From assembly GCA_002811645.1 (NCBI GenBank), contig PDIP01000122.1, positions 240,726 to 304,725 on the forward strand: a DNA stretch of 64,000 nucleotides, given 5' to 3'. Position 1 is the stretch's first letter. Each line of letters begins with the position of its first letter. The translations under genes were made by a program, and so were the position numbers. This document shows, piece by piece, positions 1-9,713 of this stretch. The stretch is from Corallochytrium limacisporum. Its lineage: Eukaryota > Opisthokonta. The notes below the pieces were generated by a model. That model was not told where the DNA came from, did no database searches, and saw only the letters and a program-made list of their open reading frames with translations.

Positions 1-1631
1 ACCGCTGCGAGGCACTGTAAGAGTGACAGGAGAACCACGGCCGACTGTTCACGGTTCAGAGAGGACCATAGGACCCGATGCGTTACTTCGATGCTTATGC
101 CCAACCTCTCGGATAGTGAGGTGTATCCAGAGGCAGAAAAGTTCCGGCCACTCTGAACTTGAGTCATTGACGTGGCAGAAGAGCTTGATTTGCCTCCGCT
201 CGCGCTGCTCGATCGAGCGTGTGGAGATGTCATCGCGTTCGGGTCCGATGCGGCGATGGACAGGAATTGCTTAATGCCAGAGCTAGAGAACAGTGCCGTG
301 AGAGCCGCAAAACAAGCTGCTCGGTTCCGTAGAGACGGGTCCAGGACAGCGATGTCAGCCAGAGTTTTGGGTACCTCTCGCGCCTGCGACTCTTCGCGCC
401 AGTGGGTGTCTGCATCAGCACCCTGTTCTGCAACCGCAATGGTACCAATATGTGCGCCTTCCGGCACAAATTTTCCCCAGTTTGCGTGCACTATACGCGG
501 CGGCAGAATCATGAAGAACTGCGCTAATCGTTGCAAGGCATAACGACGAACCCAGCTTGGGCTCTCATCTGTATCCTGACCCGGTCGTCCATCCGCCCCA
601 GAGAAAAAAACTGAATACTTCTTGCCACCGCCTGAGTCCGAGTCTCCGCTTGCTTCCCCTGCGCTCATGTCACTCTGCAAGCGCAGATTGCGATTGCTAG
701 CAACCGCAGAAGTTGATGCACAGTTGGTGCTGCTAAGTTCCCACATCTCACCCCTATACGGTAGCCGATACAATGCCAGAGTCCGCAGATCCATGAGGAG
801 ATCACCACATGCCTCTAGCACCGTCGGATTTGCATTTGCTTTCTTTGTGCCTGATCCACTGCGGAAGTCCTCAGCCCGTAGATTCGTAGCCAGGCTACCC
901 AGAAATTTCAAGAACTTGGAAGCTACCTTCAGCACCCATTCTGTCTCCTGCTCATTGGGTTGCAATTCAAGGCTTTGCTTAAGTGATCTCAAGAGACTAA
1001 CAGCAGGTACCAAGGCGGCTAAGGAGGCCTGATTTAGTGTTAGTTTGCCTTTTGCTGCCAAAATACCTTTGCTGCTCAGTATACTGCTTGCAATAGTTAG
1101 AAGATTGATCTGAGTTGCGTTGCCTGTTTTAACTGCAGCCGAAAAGGCTTCCATTTGCCACTCGTCTTGCTCATCCCCAAGAAAATAGTCAATGATTTCC
1201 GGTTCTACATCTTCACCCCGATTAATTATACAATGCGAGAGCAACTGCGCAGCCGGCCCTGAATCACCTGACTCGTCCTGCGCCATCCGCCAGCTGCACT
1301 GGCAGATTTCTTTAAAGAGTGCTGCCGGTAGCTTGCCAACCACGCTGCTCGGATCTACTCTCAAGCCCATGTTGATGCATTGTACACATGCCCTGCTACA
1401 CCCATTCATCTGTACGAGGGCATCGAGTTTATCTGCAATCCCTTGGGAAACATTTGCTGGCAGTGATAGCGTTGCAAGGTCATACTTTCGATTTCTCTCG
1501 CGTCCCTTCGTGTATAGTTTCTTCAGTGCTTCGTGCAGCACTACTGGATCCTCGGGGCCTGCTGTCCACGTGGTCATCCATTGCTGTACCCAGGAAGAAC
1601 TGAGTCCTCCTTCCATGGGACCAGCGGTCAT
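1..1631 (-). CDS. HEATR6: HEATR6-like HEAT-repeat protein (DUF4042), 3' part cut off by window edge
   Basis: Reading the minus strand from an ATG at 1631 gives 543 codons with no stop before the window ends, so only the N-terminal part is present. An in-frame TGA lies 36 bases upstream with no ATG between, which fixes the start. Residues 1-350 are helical and Leu/Ala-rich without strong motifs. From about residue 360 the sequence follows the DUF4042 region of HEATR6: a helix starting SWVRRYALQRL, then VLDPSLRNRAACFAAL, then IKQFLSIA, then a Ser/Thr-rich loop and LLSLLQCLAA. Human HEATR6 has the same order (conserved DPSPKTRA and QFLSVAED blocks). HEATR6 is a poorly understood HEAT-repeat scaffold; no enzymatic role is known. 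The family call rests on remembered motif order, and the C-terminal repeats cannot be seen here. Confidence 0.72.
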   Translation of the reverse strand, partial: MTAGPMEGGLSSSWVQQWMTTWTAGPEDPVVLHEALKKLYTKGRERNRKYDLATLSLPANVSQGIADKLDALVQMNGCSRACVQCINMGLRVDPSSVVGKLPAALFKEICQCSWRMAQDESGDSGPAAQLLSHCIINRGEDVEPEIIDYFLGDEQDEWQMEAFSAAVKTGNATQINLLTIASSILSSKGILAAKGKLTLNQASLAALVPAVSLLRSLKQSLELQPNEQETEWVLKVASKFLKFLGSLATNLRAEDFRSGSGTKKANANPTVLEACGDLLMDLRTLALYRLPYRGEMWELSSTNCASTSAVASNRNLRLQSDMSAGEASGDSDSGGGKKYSVFFSGADGRPGQDTDESPSWVRRYALQRLAQFFMILPPRIVHANWGKFVPEGAHIGTIAVAEQGADADTHWREESQAREVPKTLADIAVLDPSLRNRAACFAALTALFSSSGIKQFLSIAASDPNAMTSPHARSSSASGGKSSSSATSMTQVQSGRNFSASGYTSLSERLGISIEVTHRVLWSSLNREQSAVVLLSLLQCLAA

Positions 1632-2028
1632 TCTAGTATCTAGGGTTACCCTCGACACGTCATGTCATTGCCACTGACTGTTTCCGTCTGATCATGGGTT
1701 TCTTTACTCTCGCAGTGTGCATGTAATCTTCCGTGTTAGGCAATTTAACTGACATGAAATAGTAAATGCTTTAATAGCCAGTCATGTCTGGCCTCCGCCT
1801 TGAACATGCGAAGGGACCCACACTGGCCATCCCGCGCCCAGCCCAACTGAGACCCCAGGTCGGCGCGGGAAATCCAACTGGTCCCTTACAAAATATAGTC
1901 TATCTGGTCGGTTGTACTGTACGTATAAAATAGGTCTCGGATATATTGAGCCTGATAAAACTATGTTGGGAGGGAGGGGTGCAGACGGATCCGCAGGGGT
2001 TTGCCTGGTAGAGTATGTTTCTATATTG
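1632..2028. other. Intergenic: 5' of HEATR6-like, 3' of RRP42
   Basis: 397 bases between two minus-strand genes. It should hold the HEATR6-like promoter and the RRP42 3' UTR. A TATAAAA string near 1924 is in plus orientation, so it does not fit either flanking gene as a TATA box. No convincing gene was seen. Confidence 0.5.
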
Positions 2029-2940
2029 CTAAGCCGCAAGGTAGCCCCGTGGCTGATCATTACCCTGGAGCTGCCCCGCGTGCCTACGCTTCTCTTCCTG
2101 CTCATTCTTAATGAACGTTTCAACTGCCTGCGCGGTCGAGCTGCCAATGTCCTTTGCGGACCGCATGATCTTGAACAGATTTTGCGGAGATATGCCGGTC
2201 CGTCCGGTCATCTGCATGCCGCAGACCTCCTTTCGGCTATTCACACTCACGGAAACCGAAGCATCGGCAACGGCTTCCTCCTCCCGGTCAGCATCTGCCA
2301 CATAATGTGTACCCATAGTCACCATGGTGGCAATGACAGGCACCGGGCTCTTTAGCTTCAGCGGTTCTGCGTCGTAAGGATCACTACTTAGAGTAATATC
2401 GATCGGTTCTTTGTTCTCCCCGTACACAACCGTCACCTTTGGCACGGAGCAGGTCATGATCGCGCCCTTCACAGCTAGACTGAGGGCATCCACCAGGGAG
2501 CCACCACCCGAGGTCACCACCACCGCATCAATGTAGAGAATCCAGCATTGTCGTCGTGGGATGATTATTAGCGTTGCTGGATCCAGAACACCTTCAGGCA
2601 GGAGCAGGTTCTGTAGGGTGCTGCTCAGGTCCTGCTCTCGTGCTTCTAGTACTCGCCGTGTCACTGACCCGCTGACCGCCGCTGCATGGCTACTGAGATC
2701 TACATTTACATTAACTTTACCCTGATTGGGTTTGTTGGGGTCAGGTACGTCAATTTCTGTCTTGATGCCGACCAGCACGTCCGTACCTGCCAGGCGCACC
2801 CTACATGATCCACGAGTGTTAGATGCAATATCACATTCCAAAACTGCCTGTCTATGATCAAGACAACCGCGCCCGTCAGTACGAAGTCCGTCAGCAACAC
2901 CTTCGATAATGAACCGTGCCTCTGCTTCCGAGATGTGCAT
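2029..2940 (-). CDS. EXOSC7: RNA exosome ring subunit RRP42/EXOSC7
   Basis: 303-residue RNase PH-fold protein, close to human EXOSC7 (291 residues). The N-terminus carries the family pattern: SEAEARFIIEGVADGLRTDG, then RGCLDHR, SNTRGSCRVRLAGTDVLVGIKTE, and later PRRQCWILYIDAVV, GGGSLVDALSLAVKGA and LSSDPYDAE. These match EXOSC7 blocks (DGRGCEDYR, GHTDILVGVKAE, PREHCWVLYVDVL). RRP42 is one of six RNase PH-like subunits forming the catalytically inactive hexameric barrel of the eukaryotic exosome, which threads RNA to Rrp44/Rrp6 in nucleus and cytoplasm. The open frame extends three codons upstream to a TTG; the ATG at 2940 is the better start. The basic C-terminal tail is slightly longer than in human. 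It is divergent from the kinase gene with about 2.3 kb between them. Confidence 0.93.
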   Translation of the reverse strand: MHISEAEARFIIEGVADGLRTDGRGCLDHRQAVLECDIASNTRGSCRVRLAGTDVLVGIKTEIDVPDPNKPNQGKVNVNVDLSSHAAAVSGSVTRRVLEAREQDLSSTLQNLLLPEGVLDPATLIIIPRRQCWILYIDAVVVTSGGGSLVDALSLAVKGAIMTCSVPKVTVVYGENKEPIDITLSSDPYDAEPLKLKSPVPVIATMVTMGTHYVADADREEEAVADASVSVSVNSRKEVCGMQMTGRTGISPQNLFKIMRSAKDIGSSTAQAVETFIKNEQEEKRRHAGQLQGNDQPRGYLAA

Positions 2941-5230
2941 GCTTGACAAGTTTCACAACACAGTCCTCTTTACATTGTTATTAGAGTCAAGTTACTTAGA
3001 GTCAAGTTACTGTATCAAAATTACAGGGCTTATGGCAGTCCAAAGGAAAGATCACTGGATCAAATATTTGCTTGAGCTAGCTCTTCTTCTCTCCAATCTC
3101 CAACCTGAAGAACCATCAGCCCAACTGACACGATTGCCCTCGTGCGTCTGACTTCACGGGAGCAATGTCCCAGGCATTGCCACTCTCGGCTTTTGGAAAA
3201 ACCCTCACCCCTCCGGTACCGCACTCAGCTCTTTTCCAGTAACCGTTCTGAATTGGAACTGAATAACCTAACAATATCATTAGTACAATTAAAATGGGGG
3301 GCCATATTTATCGCTCCAGATGCAAATGCCGGTAGGTGCCTTGAAAGTTCGATTCGCCAAGGGGGATGAACGCGCAAGGGGTAAGAATGCCAATGGCGCA
3401 GAAATCGCCGCATAATTCCCTGCTGTTGTCTGATGGTCACCAGTCTTCTATCGTCGTCATGCTCTGTCATGTACGCTGCCTGTTCCATTTCGTATGTACA
3501 AACACTCATAAAGCATTATGGATGCTTAGCGAACTTCATCGCCTGCCATATGTAGAGGTCATGCACACTTGGAATCACGAGTGTGTGCAGGGGGTTTGAG
3601 GAGGGACGTGCAAGATCGAATGCATCCTTTGCTACCATTTGCGCACAAGTGACGACGAAGTTGAACAATGCAACCCGCCCACGGACTAAGTGTCTCCTAC
3701 CATAACATCCCGAACCGAATGAGCGGGTCGTGCACCTGACATATGATTAGAATTGTAGCAATCGTTGGAGTGCACACAACCATGAACTTCGGGAAGGAAA
3801 GTGCAAAGCTTTGTGTGAATGGGCAAGGGCGCGCAACCCACGCAGAAGGTATGTGCAAACACGCGCACGAAAAGGGATCGGAACTATCTGGCAAAACACC
3901 AGTGATGGGGACAACGGCGTTTAACTTCGCTGCCAATTTGCTGTAACAGCAGATGCCGATGACACGAGGACTTCAGCACTCCCGTCAGGCACATCCTATC
4001 CGCCCGGTCGAGGGGGAATGCGCCGCTTGGGAGTCTCAGTGCGCAGGGCAGCTTGCGAGAGTACAGCGATGAACCGGCGCCAGAGCCGCAATGGAATTGT
4101 ATGCCCAGCTATTCAACTGGGGGGTGGACCAAGAAACACAACGAGGAGGTTCTCCGTTTTGTTTGTTAGGCGATCCAGGCAATATAATGCAGATGACGGG
4201 ATGAGAGAGCACGAGACTTTGGTGACTTCGGACAGTTTCTAATATGCTTCCGTGCGTCATCAAGGTTCGAACTCTGTACTTCCCGCAGAGCTATATAATA
4301 CGGGGACAAACATGCCAGGGCACGGGGGTCCATGGGTACACAAGTGATGATGCAACAGGGGCAAAAAGGCCAGAACAGCTAAAGTTGTTATAAATAGACA
4401 AACCAAAGGGAGACTCGCCATCTCTGACCCTAGACACACACAATTGCGGGAAAGAGTGGAAGGGGAAGGAGGGGGAGCGGGGCGTAAAAGGTTTTAAGCC
4501 AGCTTGGGCCGCGCCGCCAGCACGCACAGTGGGGATATGGGAAACTGGGAGAGGGAGGAGAGCGAGAAAGATAACGCGAGAAAAGAAGGAATAAAATTGG
4601 CCCACGGGAGGAAGGCCCGGTGCCACCAGCAGAATATACCGAAGTGCCTTCTCTGAAAAGCCCGCAAAGAGATGGAGCCCGGTGGAAAAATGACAAGAAA
4701 AGAACTGCGATTTCAGCCCCCCCCTCTGAGGCCCCGGGAGGGGGGGGGACAGTTTCCGAAGTCTGCGAGTACTGGCGCAGACCAACGGTTGAGAGCGGGT
4801 TCGGATCAGGTGCTGCTGAACTGGGAAAAGGAAGATCCATTTCCACTACACTTCCGATCTGGGAACTGTGAGGACGTTGATTTGGCACATTTTTGTCCTT
4901 TTGGAAGAGATAGCCATCGGCTCCTTCTTGGTATGTTTAGTCACAGTGTGACGACGACCAAAGACGTGGCGTATCCGCCGACAAGGGAGCGCACGACTGG
5001 TGAGAACAGAACTAAACATATTCCTGCGATAAAGGTCAGAGTAGGAAGCTACAGAAGATGAGATAAGCTGTACACAGGGGTGGTCAAGATCAAGAGTCTC
5101 TTGTCCGGACTTGGAGACTATTGAAAAGGAAGAATAGGACAGGTAGTAGGCGACAGTTTCCTTCGGCAGTGTACATGAGGAAAGACGAAGTAGATTTTGC
5201 TGAGTATCTGTACAGAGTACAGCAGAAACA
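2941..5230. other. Divergent intergenic region, RRP42 / kinase
   Basis: About 2.3 kb between two divergent starts. Several 60-165-codon frames exist on both strands, but none shows a recognisable domain and most are Pro/Ser/Phe-rich low complexity. It contains a G/C hairpin at 4717-4748 and a TATATAA string near 4290. Most likely promoters and 5' UTRs. Confidence 0.5.
4717..4748. repeat. C8...G9 inverted repeat (hairpin-forming)
   Basis: Eight C, then CTCTGAGGCCCCGGGA, then nine G. The two arms can pair, and the G arm could contribute to a quadruplex. It lies about 480 bases upstream of the kinase ATG. Similar C-run/G-run palindromes occur in other upstream regions of the window. Function is inferred only. 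Confidence 0.5.
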
Positions 5231-7333
5231 ATGAAGAAACTCAAGGACTTGCGTTCCTCTATGCGCAGCAGCGTAAGTTCTGTAGAGAAGAAGATCCTGA
5301 GTTCGGGGCACAATGGCAAGCCCAACACTAGTCCTCGGGACAGCAACGTACCTGTAAGTCCAGGCCGGAGCAGGACTTTTCGTAAGAAGAAAAGTGAACT
5401 ATACATCCGAGCGCTTACCTACCTGACCGATGAGGAGAGGCAGACCCTGAAGGTCATGTACAGCCATCTGGCGAAGCGCAGGCAGCCCACCAACACCTTG
5501 GACAAGGAAACTTTCCTACAGTACGTGCCCTTGCCAGGTATGTTGGGCGAGCGCCTCTTCAAGGTGTTTGACAGGGCATCGGACCATGTTCTTCATAAAG
5601 ACGAGTTCTTGTATGGCATGGCCATCCTGATCCGTGGAACGGACGAGGACAAGTTCCATTTCCTCTTTGACATCTTCAACCTCGATGAAAGTGATGGAAT
5701 CAGACCCAACGAATTGTCTGCTGTCTTGTTCAGCATCGTAGACGGCGACTGTGAACAGTTCCATCTCGGTTTGTGCGAGATGGACGAGCCTTGCAAATTG
5801 CTCACGGGTCCTGAAGGTGAATCACTAAGTGCGGATGAGGTTGTGGACAACATTGTGTCCCGGGCCATGGCTGATTTTGATACAAATTCATCAGGAAAAC
5901 TTGAGTTTGAGCAATTTGTGGAGTGGCTAAAGGGCAATGAATTGGCCCAAACCACCGTATTCTATGACTCCCTCATGAGTACCATGTCCTTGTGCATCAG
6001 CGGAACATCATTGGAGCGCCGACCAAGCAACACGGTCCTACAGGCTACGGGTGCCTCATTGGCTGGCAATTTGAAGATGAAAAAGAGCCCCATGTACGTG
6101 ACGCGGTACGTTGTGCTCAAGGACGCCAGTGTATCGATCTACAAAGAGCGAAATGACTTCATGCCTAGCGATGCGATCTTTCTGGGTGGTGCTAGTGTTG
6201 AGGTCGATGAGGAAGCGCTGAGCAAGGGCGAGTACAAGATTGAAATTATATTTCCCGAGTACACCACGAAGTTCCAGTGCACGGATAAGGCGGAAATGGA
6301 CAAATGGCTACCCGCTTTGAAGAATGCGGCCCAGGTTCGCATGCTTGAGGATGACTACAATATTTTCCGCGATCGGGTCCTAGGCAGTGGTGCCTTTAGT
6401 GATGTTGTATATGGCAAGAACAAGGTTACTGGGGTGGATGTCGCGCTGAAGATTATCAGCAAGGAAGACATGGTTCGGGAGGAAGCAGACGATTTGTACA
6501 GTGAGATTGCAATTCTTAAAATTCTAGCGCATCCAAACATGGTGGTGCTGCATGACGTACTGGAGACCCAGCAGCAGATGTGCATTGTGACTGAAGTGCT
6601 GGAAGGTGGTGATCTTTTGCGGCGATTGGAGACCAATGATAAGAAAGGCGTCACTTTCAACGAGAGTGACGCCCAAATTATCATTCGGCAGTTCTTGGAG
6701 GCCGTACATTACCTGCACAAGCGCGGCATTGTACATCGGGACTTGAAGCCGAACAACGCAGTGTTCATCACAAAGACTCCGGGAGACCTCCGCATTAAGG
6801 TGATTGATTTCGGATTTGCCAAGTTTGTAACGGATGACGCGAACTTGGAAGATGCGCGTGGAACACGCAAGTACTTTGCACCTGAGGTGGTTGCTGGCAA
6901 ACCACATGGAAAACCTATTGACATGTGGTGCATTGGCATTATTATGTATCGCCTGCTGCTTGGCGGCTTCCCATTCACAGGTCGTGACGAGGCTGACTTG
7001 TTCCGCAATATTCGGGCCTCCAAAGTGCGCAAGACAGCTGCGTTTGAGGAGTTGTCCTCGGCGGCCAGGGAGTTGATGCACGAACTGTTCCGCACTCTGC
7101 CCAAGATGCGCATCACTGCTGAGAAAGCCCTCCTACACAGCTGGCTCCTCGACAGCTACGACAGTGACTACGACAGTGCGACCAACGGCGTCCCCAGCTT
7201 GCCTACAACTCCCATCAAAGAGGATAGTCGTACGTCCTTGGACACTCGGCCTGAGTCCCATCTCCGCCACTCGTCAAAGGCCAGCGATGTCACCGACGAC
7301 ACAGCAGCCCCCGGCATTGAGGCTGGAAATTAA
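5231..7333 (+). CDS. EF-hand / PH / CAMK-type serine-threonine protein kinase
   Basis: 700 residues, intronless. Residues 1-60 are basic and Ser-rich. Residues about 100-240 hold at least two EF-hand-like segments (FDIFNLDESDGIRPNEL and ADFDTNSSGKLEFEQF). Residues about 275-370 form a PH domain (GNLKMKKS, RYVVLKDASVSIYKE, ending EMDKWLPALKNA). The kinase domain spans about 376-642 with all key residues intact: glycine loop GSGAFSDV 385-392, VALK Lys407, HRDLKPNN with Asp504 and Asn509, DFG 526-528, APE 550-552. The sequence looks CAMK-group (CDPK/PKD-like). It should couple Ca2+ sensing and lipid or membrane recruitment to phosphorylation. PKD kinases have C1-C1-PH-kinase and CDPKs have kinase-EF-hands, so EF-hands before a PH before the kinase is an uncommon order. 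The Ser-rich C-terminal tail is probably regulatory. The true family name is not known to me. Confidence 0.85.
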   Translation: MKKLKDLRSSMRSSVSSVEKKILSSGHNGKPNTSPRDSNVPVSPGRSRTFRKKKSELYIRALTYLTDEERQTLKVMYSHLAKRRQPTNTLDKETFLQYVPLPGMLGERLFKVFDRASDHVLHKDEFLYGMAILIRGTDEDKFHFLFDIFNLDESDGIRPNELSAVLFSIVDGDCEQFHLGLCEMDEPCKLLTGPEGESLSADEVVDNIVSRAMADFDTNSSGKLEFEQFVEWLKGNELAQTTVFYDSLMSTMSLCISGTSLERRPSNTVLQATGASLAGNLKMKKSPMYVTRYVVLKDASVSIYKERNDFMPSDAIFLGGASVEVDEEALSKGEYKIEIIFPEYTTKFQCTDKAEMDKWLPALKNAAQVRMLEDDYNIFRDRVLGSGAFSDVVYGKNKVTGVDVALKIISKEDMVREEADDLYSEIAILKILAHPNMVVLHDVLETQQQMCIVTEVLEGGDLLRRLETNDKKGVTFNESDAQIIIRQFLEAVHYLHKRGIVHRDLKPNNAVFITKTPGDLRIKVIDFGFAKFVTDDANLEDARGTRKYFAPEVVAGKPHGKPIDMWCIGIIMYRLLLGGFPFTGRDEADLFRNIRASKVRKTAAFEELSSAARELMHELFRTLPKMRITAEKALLHSWLLDSYDSDYDSATNGVPSLPTTPIKEDSRTSLDTRPESHLRHSSKASDVTDDTAAPGIEAGN

Positions 7334-7458
7334 CATCACACAACATTCAACTTACATATACATTGCACCATACATTTCATTACAGGGACACATCGCACAC
7401 AGGCAATGGAATATGATATTGGTTAGTCTATTAGGATGATGTTTGATGATACATGTTG

Positions 7459-8088
7459 TTACAAGCCACCGAAGGCCCAGACCAGAAGGAGAATGATGCC
7501 AACAGCAATTGCAGTGATGATCAAAATCACTGTGAACGTGACGCAGCAAATAGTAGCAATCAATACGTTGCGATCGTGCTTGCCCCTCTTTTCACTTCCC
7601 TGTTCCATATGCTTCTCGTATAACCGTTTGTTCCGCACATTGGCCTTGCGAAAGAAGTCGTAGCAGTCTCCAAAAATTGGGATCGCACCAATACAGGAGT
7701 CAAGGGTAAGATTGTACAGCATACGAGTGGTTGTCCAACGACTCTGTACGGGAGCCACCTGGGCAATGAATGCGAGACCGATAAAGTAGCCCGTTAGGTC
7801 ACCGACGAAGGGAATAAGACCCAGAAGAGGGTCGAGCCCAAACCGCCAGTCCGTACCAGGTACTCGGAACGCCTCATCCATGACATAGGCAACTCGCTCT
7901 AGCCGTTTGTAGGCATCCCATTCCTCCTTGGTCTTTATAGTGATGGTCTTGTTCTTACCTATCAACAAAGTTTTCGGCCTCCAGCCGTCCTTATCCGGTT
8001 CTCCTTCATCAATCACCTGAGCCCAGGCCTCCGGTGGTGGCTCGTCAGGGGGAGGCTCATTGGCACTGTCACGTTTTCCCCAGAACAT
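7459..8088 (-). CDS. DUF4112 membrane protein
   Basis: 209 residues from the ATG at 8088; the open frame extends five codons upstream to a GTG at 8103, which I rejected. The DUF4112 signature is clear at residues 70-155: DEAFRVPGTDWRFGLDPLLG, LIPFVGDLTGYFIGL, then LDSCIGAIPIFGDCYDFFRKANVRN. One strong membrane segment lies at the C-terminus (about 174-205), and the GLIPFVGD and GAIPIFGD stretches are semi-hydrophobic. DUF4112 proteins occur in fungi and bacteria and have no established function. The N-terminus is Pro-rich (EPPPDEPPPE) and probably cytosolic. It is convergent with the kinase gene, with 125 bp between stop codons. No functional link is implied. Confidence 0.82.
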   Translation of the reverse strand: MFWGKRDSANEPPPDEPPPEAWAQVIDEGEPDKDGWRPKTLLIGKNKTITIKTKEEWDAYKRLERVAYVMDEAFRVPGTDWRFGLDPLLGLIPFVGDLTGYFIGLAFIAQVAPVQSRWTTTRMLYNLTLDSCIGAIPIFGDCYDFFRKANVRNKRLYEKHMEQGSEKRGKHDRNVLIATICCVTFTVILIITAIAVGIILLLVWAFGGL

Positions 8089-8524
8089 ACTCTGTCGGGA
8101 CACCTGAGGAACACGTTGTACTAAATCGAGACAGATTACCTTGGCCGTTCACAGTCAGCAATCCATCCAGACAAGTGCACATAGGTTATGAACTGCTTCA
8201 ACTACCTATCTACAACCAGCATGATTTGTGGAACAGATCAAACCCCGGTTAGCAGGAGTCAACTTGACCAGTGCTGCAGGAAGATCATCAATTGCTCTAC
8301 CAAACTTCCCCCTTTCAATAGTCCCAGTGGGTTACGGGTCACCGCCTCGAACCCATCACCGTATTCGGACATATTGCAGCCACTGGTGGTGGCGATCAGC
8401 GGAACGTCAGCGCGACCGACCCTCCCCCCTCGCCAGATCTCCCGGCAGAACACCCGCTGAAGAGAGAGCCGCACTCAACCCAGTCCGGTACCGAATACAC
8501 TAACCAAGGAGCACAGCATTTCCC

Positions 8525-8535
8525 GGGGGGGGGGG
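8525..8535 (+). repeat. Poly-G tract (11 G)
   Basis: Uninterrupted G11 followed by GC-rich palindromic sequence (CCGGTCCCGCGGGCGCGC). Located about 440 bp upstream of the DUF4112 start. Confidence 0.9.
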
Positions 8536-8766
8536 CCGGTCCCGCGGGCGCGCTGGTAGAGTGATTCCTCCCTGGAGAGAATGTGTCAAGAAAAAAAAAA
8601 GAAAAAGAAAGTATAGCGATCGGTGGTCGCTCGGCCGGTGGTCCATGGATATTAAACTGATTCCCTAACAAAAATGTAAATTGTATCACCGGGGGTCTCA
8701 TTATTTTGAAAGGCGAGAATAGTGAATGATAATAAAGAAAGGAAGGAGGAACGGGAGAGAAAGAAA

Positions 8767-8784
8767 GAGAGAGAGAGAGAGAGA
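8767..8784 (+). repeat. (GA)n microsatellite
   Basis: About nine GA units inside a longer purine-rich stretch. Confidence 0.9.
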
Positions 8785-8995
8785 CGGTAGAGGCCGAAGG
8801 GAGCGGAGGATGGTGGGGCATCCCTCCCTTCTCTTGCTCGGTGTGCCGGCGGTTTGTGTTCGGGCGCAAAGCTTTCTAAAGAGAGAGCGACGCGGGTTGG
8901 AAAGAAAAGGGGAAAAAAAAAGAGGCGCGCGGCCCTGGCCGGGCCAGTCGGCGTAGCCAAGCATCGGTGGGCAAAGTGGGCGAAGAGGGGAGGGG

Positions 8996-9021
8996 AGAGA
9001 GAGATAGAGAGAGAGAGAGAG
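8996..9021 (+). repeat. (GA)n microsatellite with one GATA interruption
   Basis: About twelve GA units interrupted once by a T. Confidence 0.9.
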
Positions 9022-9120
9022 GGAAGGGACGAGAGCTTTTGGGCTGTGTGCCCTTAAGTCCGGGCTTGGGGAGAACCCGGGGGTGGAGGATGCCAAAAAA
9101 GACCGGAGATTGGCAATCGC

Positions 9121-9152
9121 GCCTTTTTTCTTTTTCCTTTTTTTTTTTTTTG
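9121..9152 (+). repeat. Pyrimidine/poly-T tract
   Basis: A run composed almost only of T with a few C, embedded in otherwise purine-rich sequence; it makes a sharp local strand-bias switch. Confidence 0.85.
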
Positions 9153-9341
9153 GCTACACCGGCCGTGGTGGGAGAAGGGGGGGTACCAGAACGGCCAGCG
9201 ATGGGAATTTGGAGGGAGGGGGGGAGGGGGGCACGAGAGCGAGCACACACACCGGGAAACGGAGGGAGGAGCCGGAAAAACCCGGTAGCATGCAAAGCGC
9301 AGAGACCGAAGGCAGAGAGAGTACCAGCCCACAGTGGGAGA

Positions 9342-9384
9342 ACCGGCACAGAGAGAGAGGGAGAGAGAAAGGGAGAGAGAGAGG
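9342..9384 (+). repeat. Imperfect (GA)n / GGGA repeat
   Basis: GA units interrupted by GGG and AAA blocks, the third GA-rich island in this intergenic region. Confidence 0.8.
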
Positions 9385-9698
9385 ACACCACGAGCAGGCC
9401 GTGAGTGACAGGGAAGGGTTTCTGAGAAGGAGCACAATTTTTTCTTTCCTACTTTTTCTTTGTTTTATTTCTTCAACATTTTTTGCAACGCACTTGTGAC
9501 TGTACTCTGTGCCCGGGCCGCCCCATTGGCCAGAACCCCGATTGTCCTGCGCAGTCAACCGGTGACAAGGGGACCCGGCAGTGTGTGTGTGCAGGAAAGA
9601 AGACACGGGCCAAACTCTCTCCCTCTCGCTCTCTGCACGAAGCAAGGCAGCGAAAGAGCGGAGGTCGGAAAGGAAAACCAAAAAGAAAAAAAGAAAAA

Positions 9699-9713
9699 GG
9701 GGGGGGGGGGGGG
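9699..9713 (+). repeat. Poly-G tract (15 G)
   Basis: G15 directly preceded by an A-rich purine stretch and about 485 bp upstream of the JmjC start. Confidence 0.9.

Noticed and set aside
1923-1930. TATA box near 1924
   Set aside because: Plus-strand orientation with no plus-strand gene downstream until 5231.
4264-4274. tRNA B-box-like GGTTCGAACTC
   Set aside because: No cloverleaf can be built around it: no A box or acceptor stem pairing. The same holds for similar strings at about 14316-14326 and 30994-31003.
4291-4888. Two overlapping minus frames of about 150-165 codons
   Set aside because: They are Pro/Ser/Phe-rich translations of G-rich sequence without family features.
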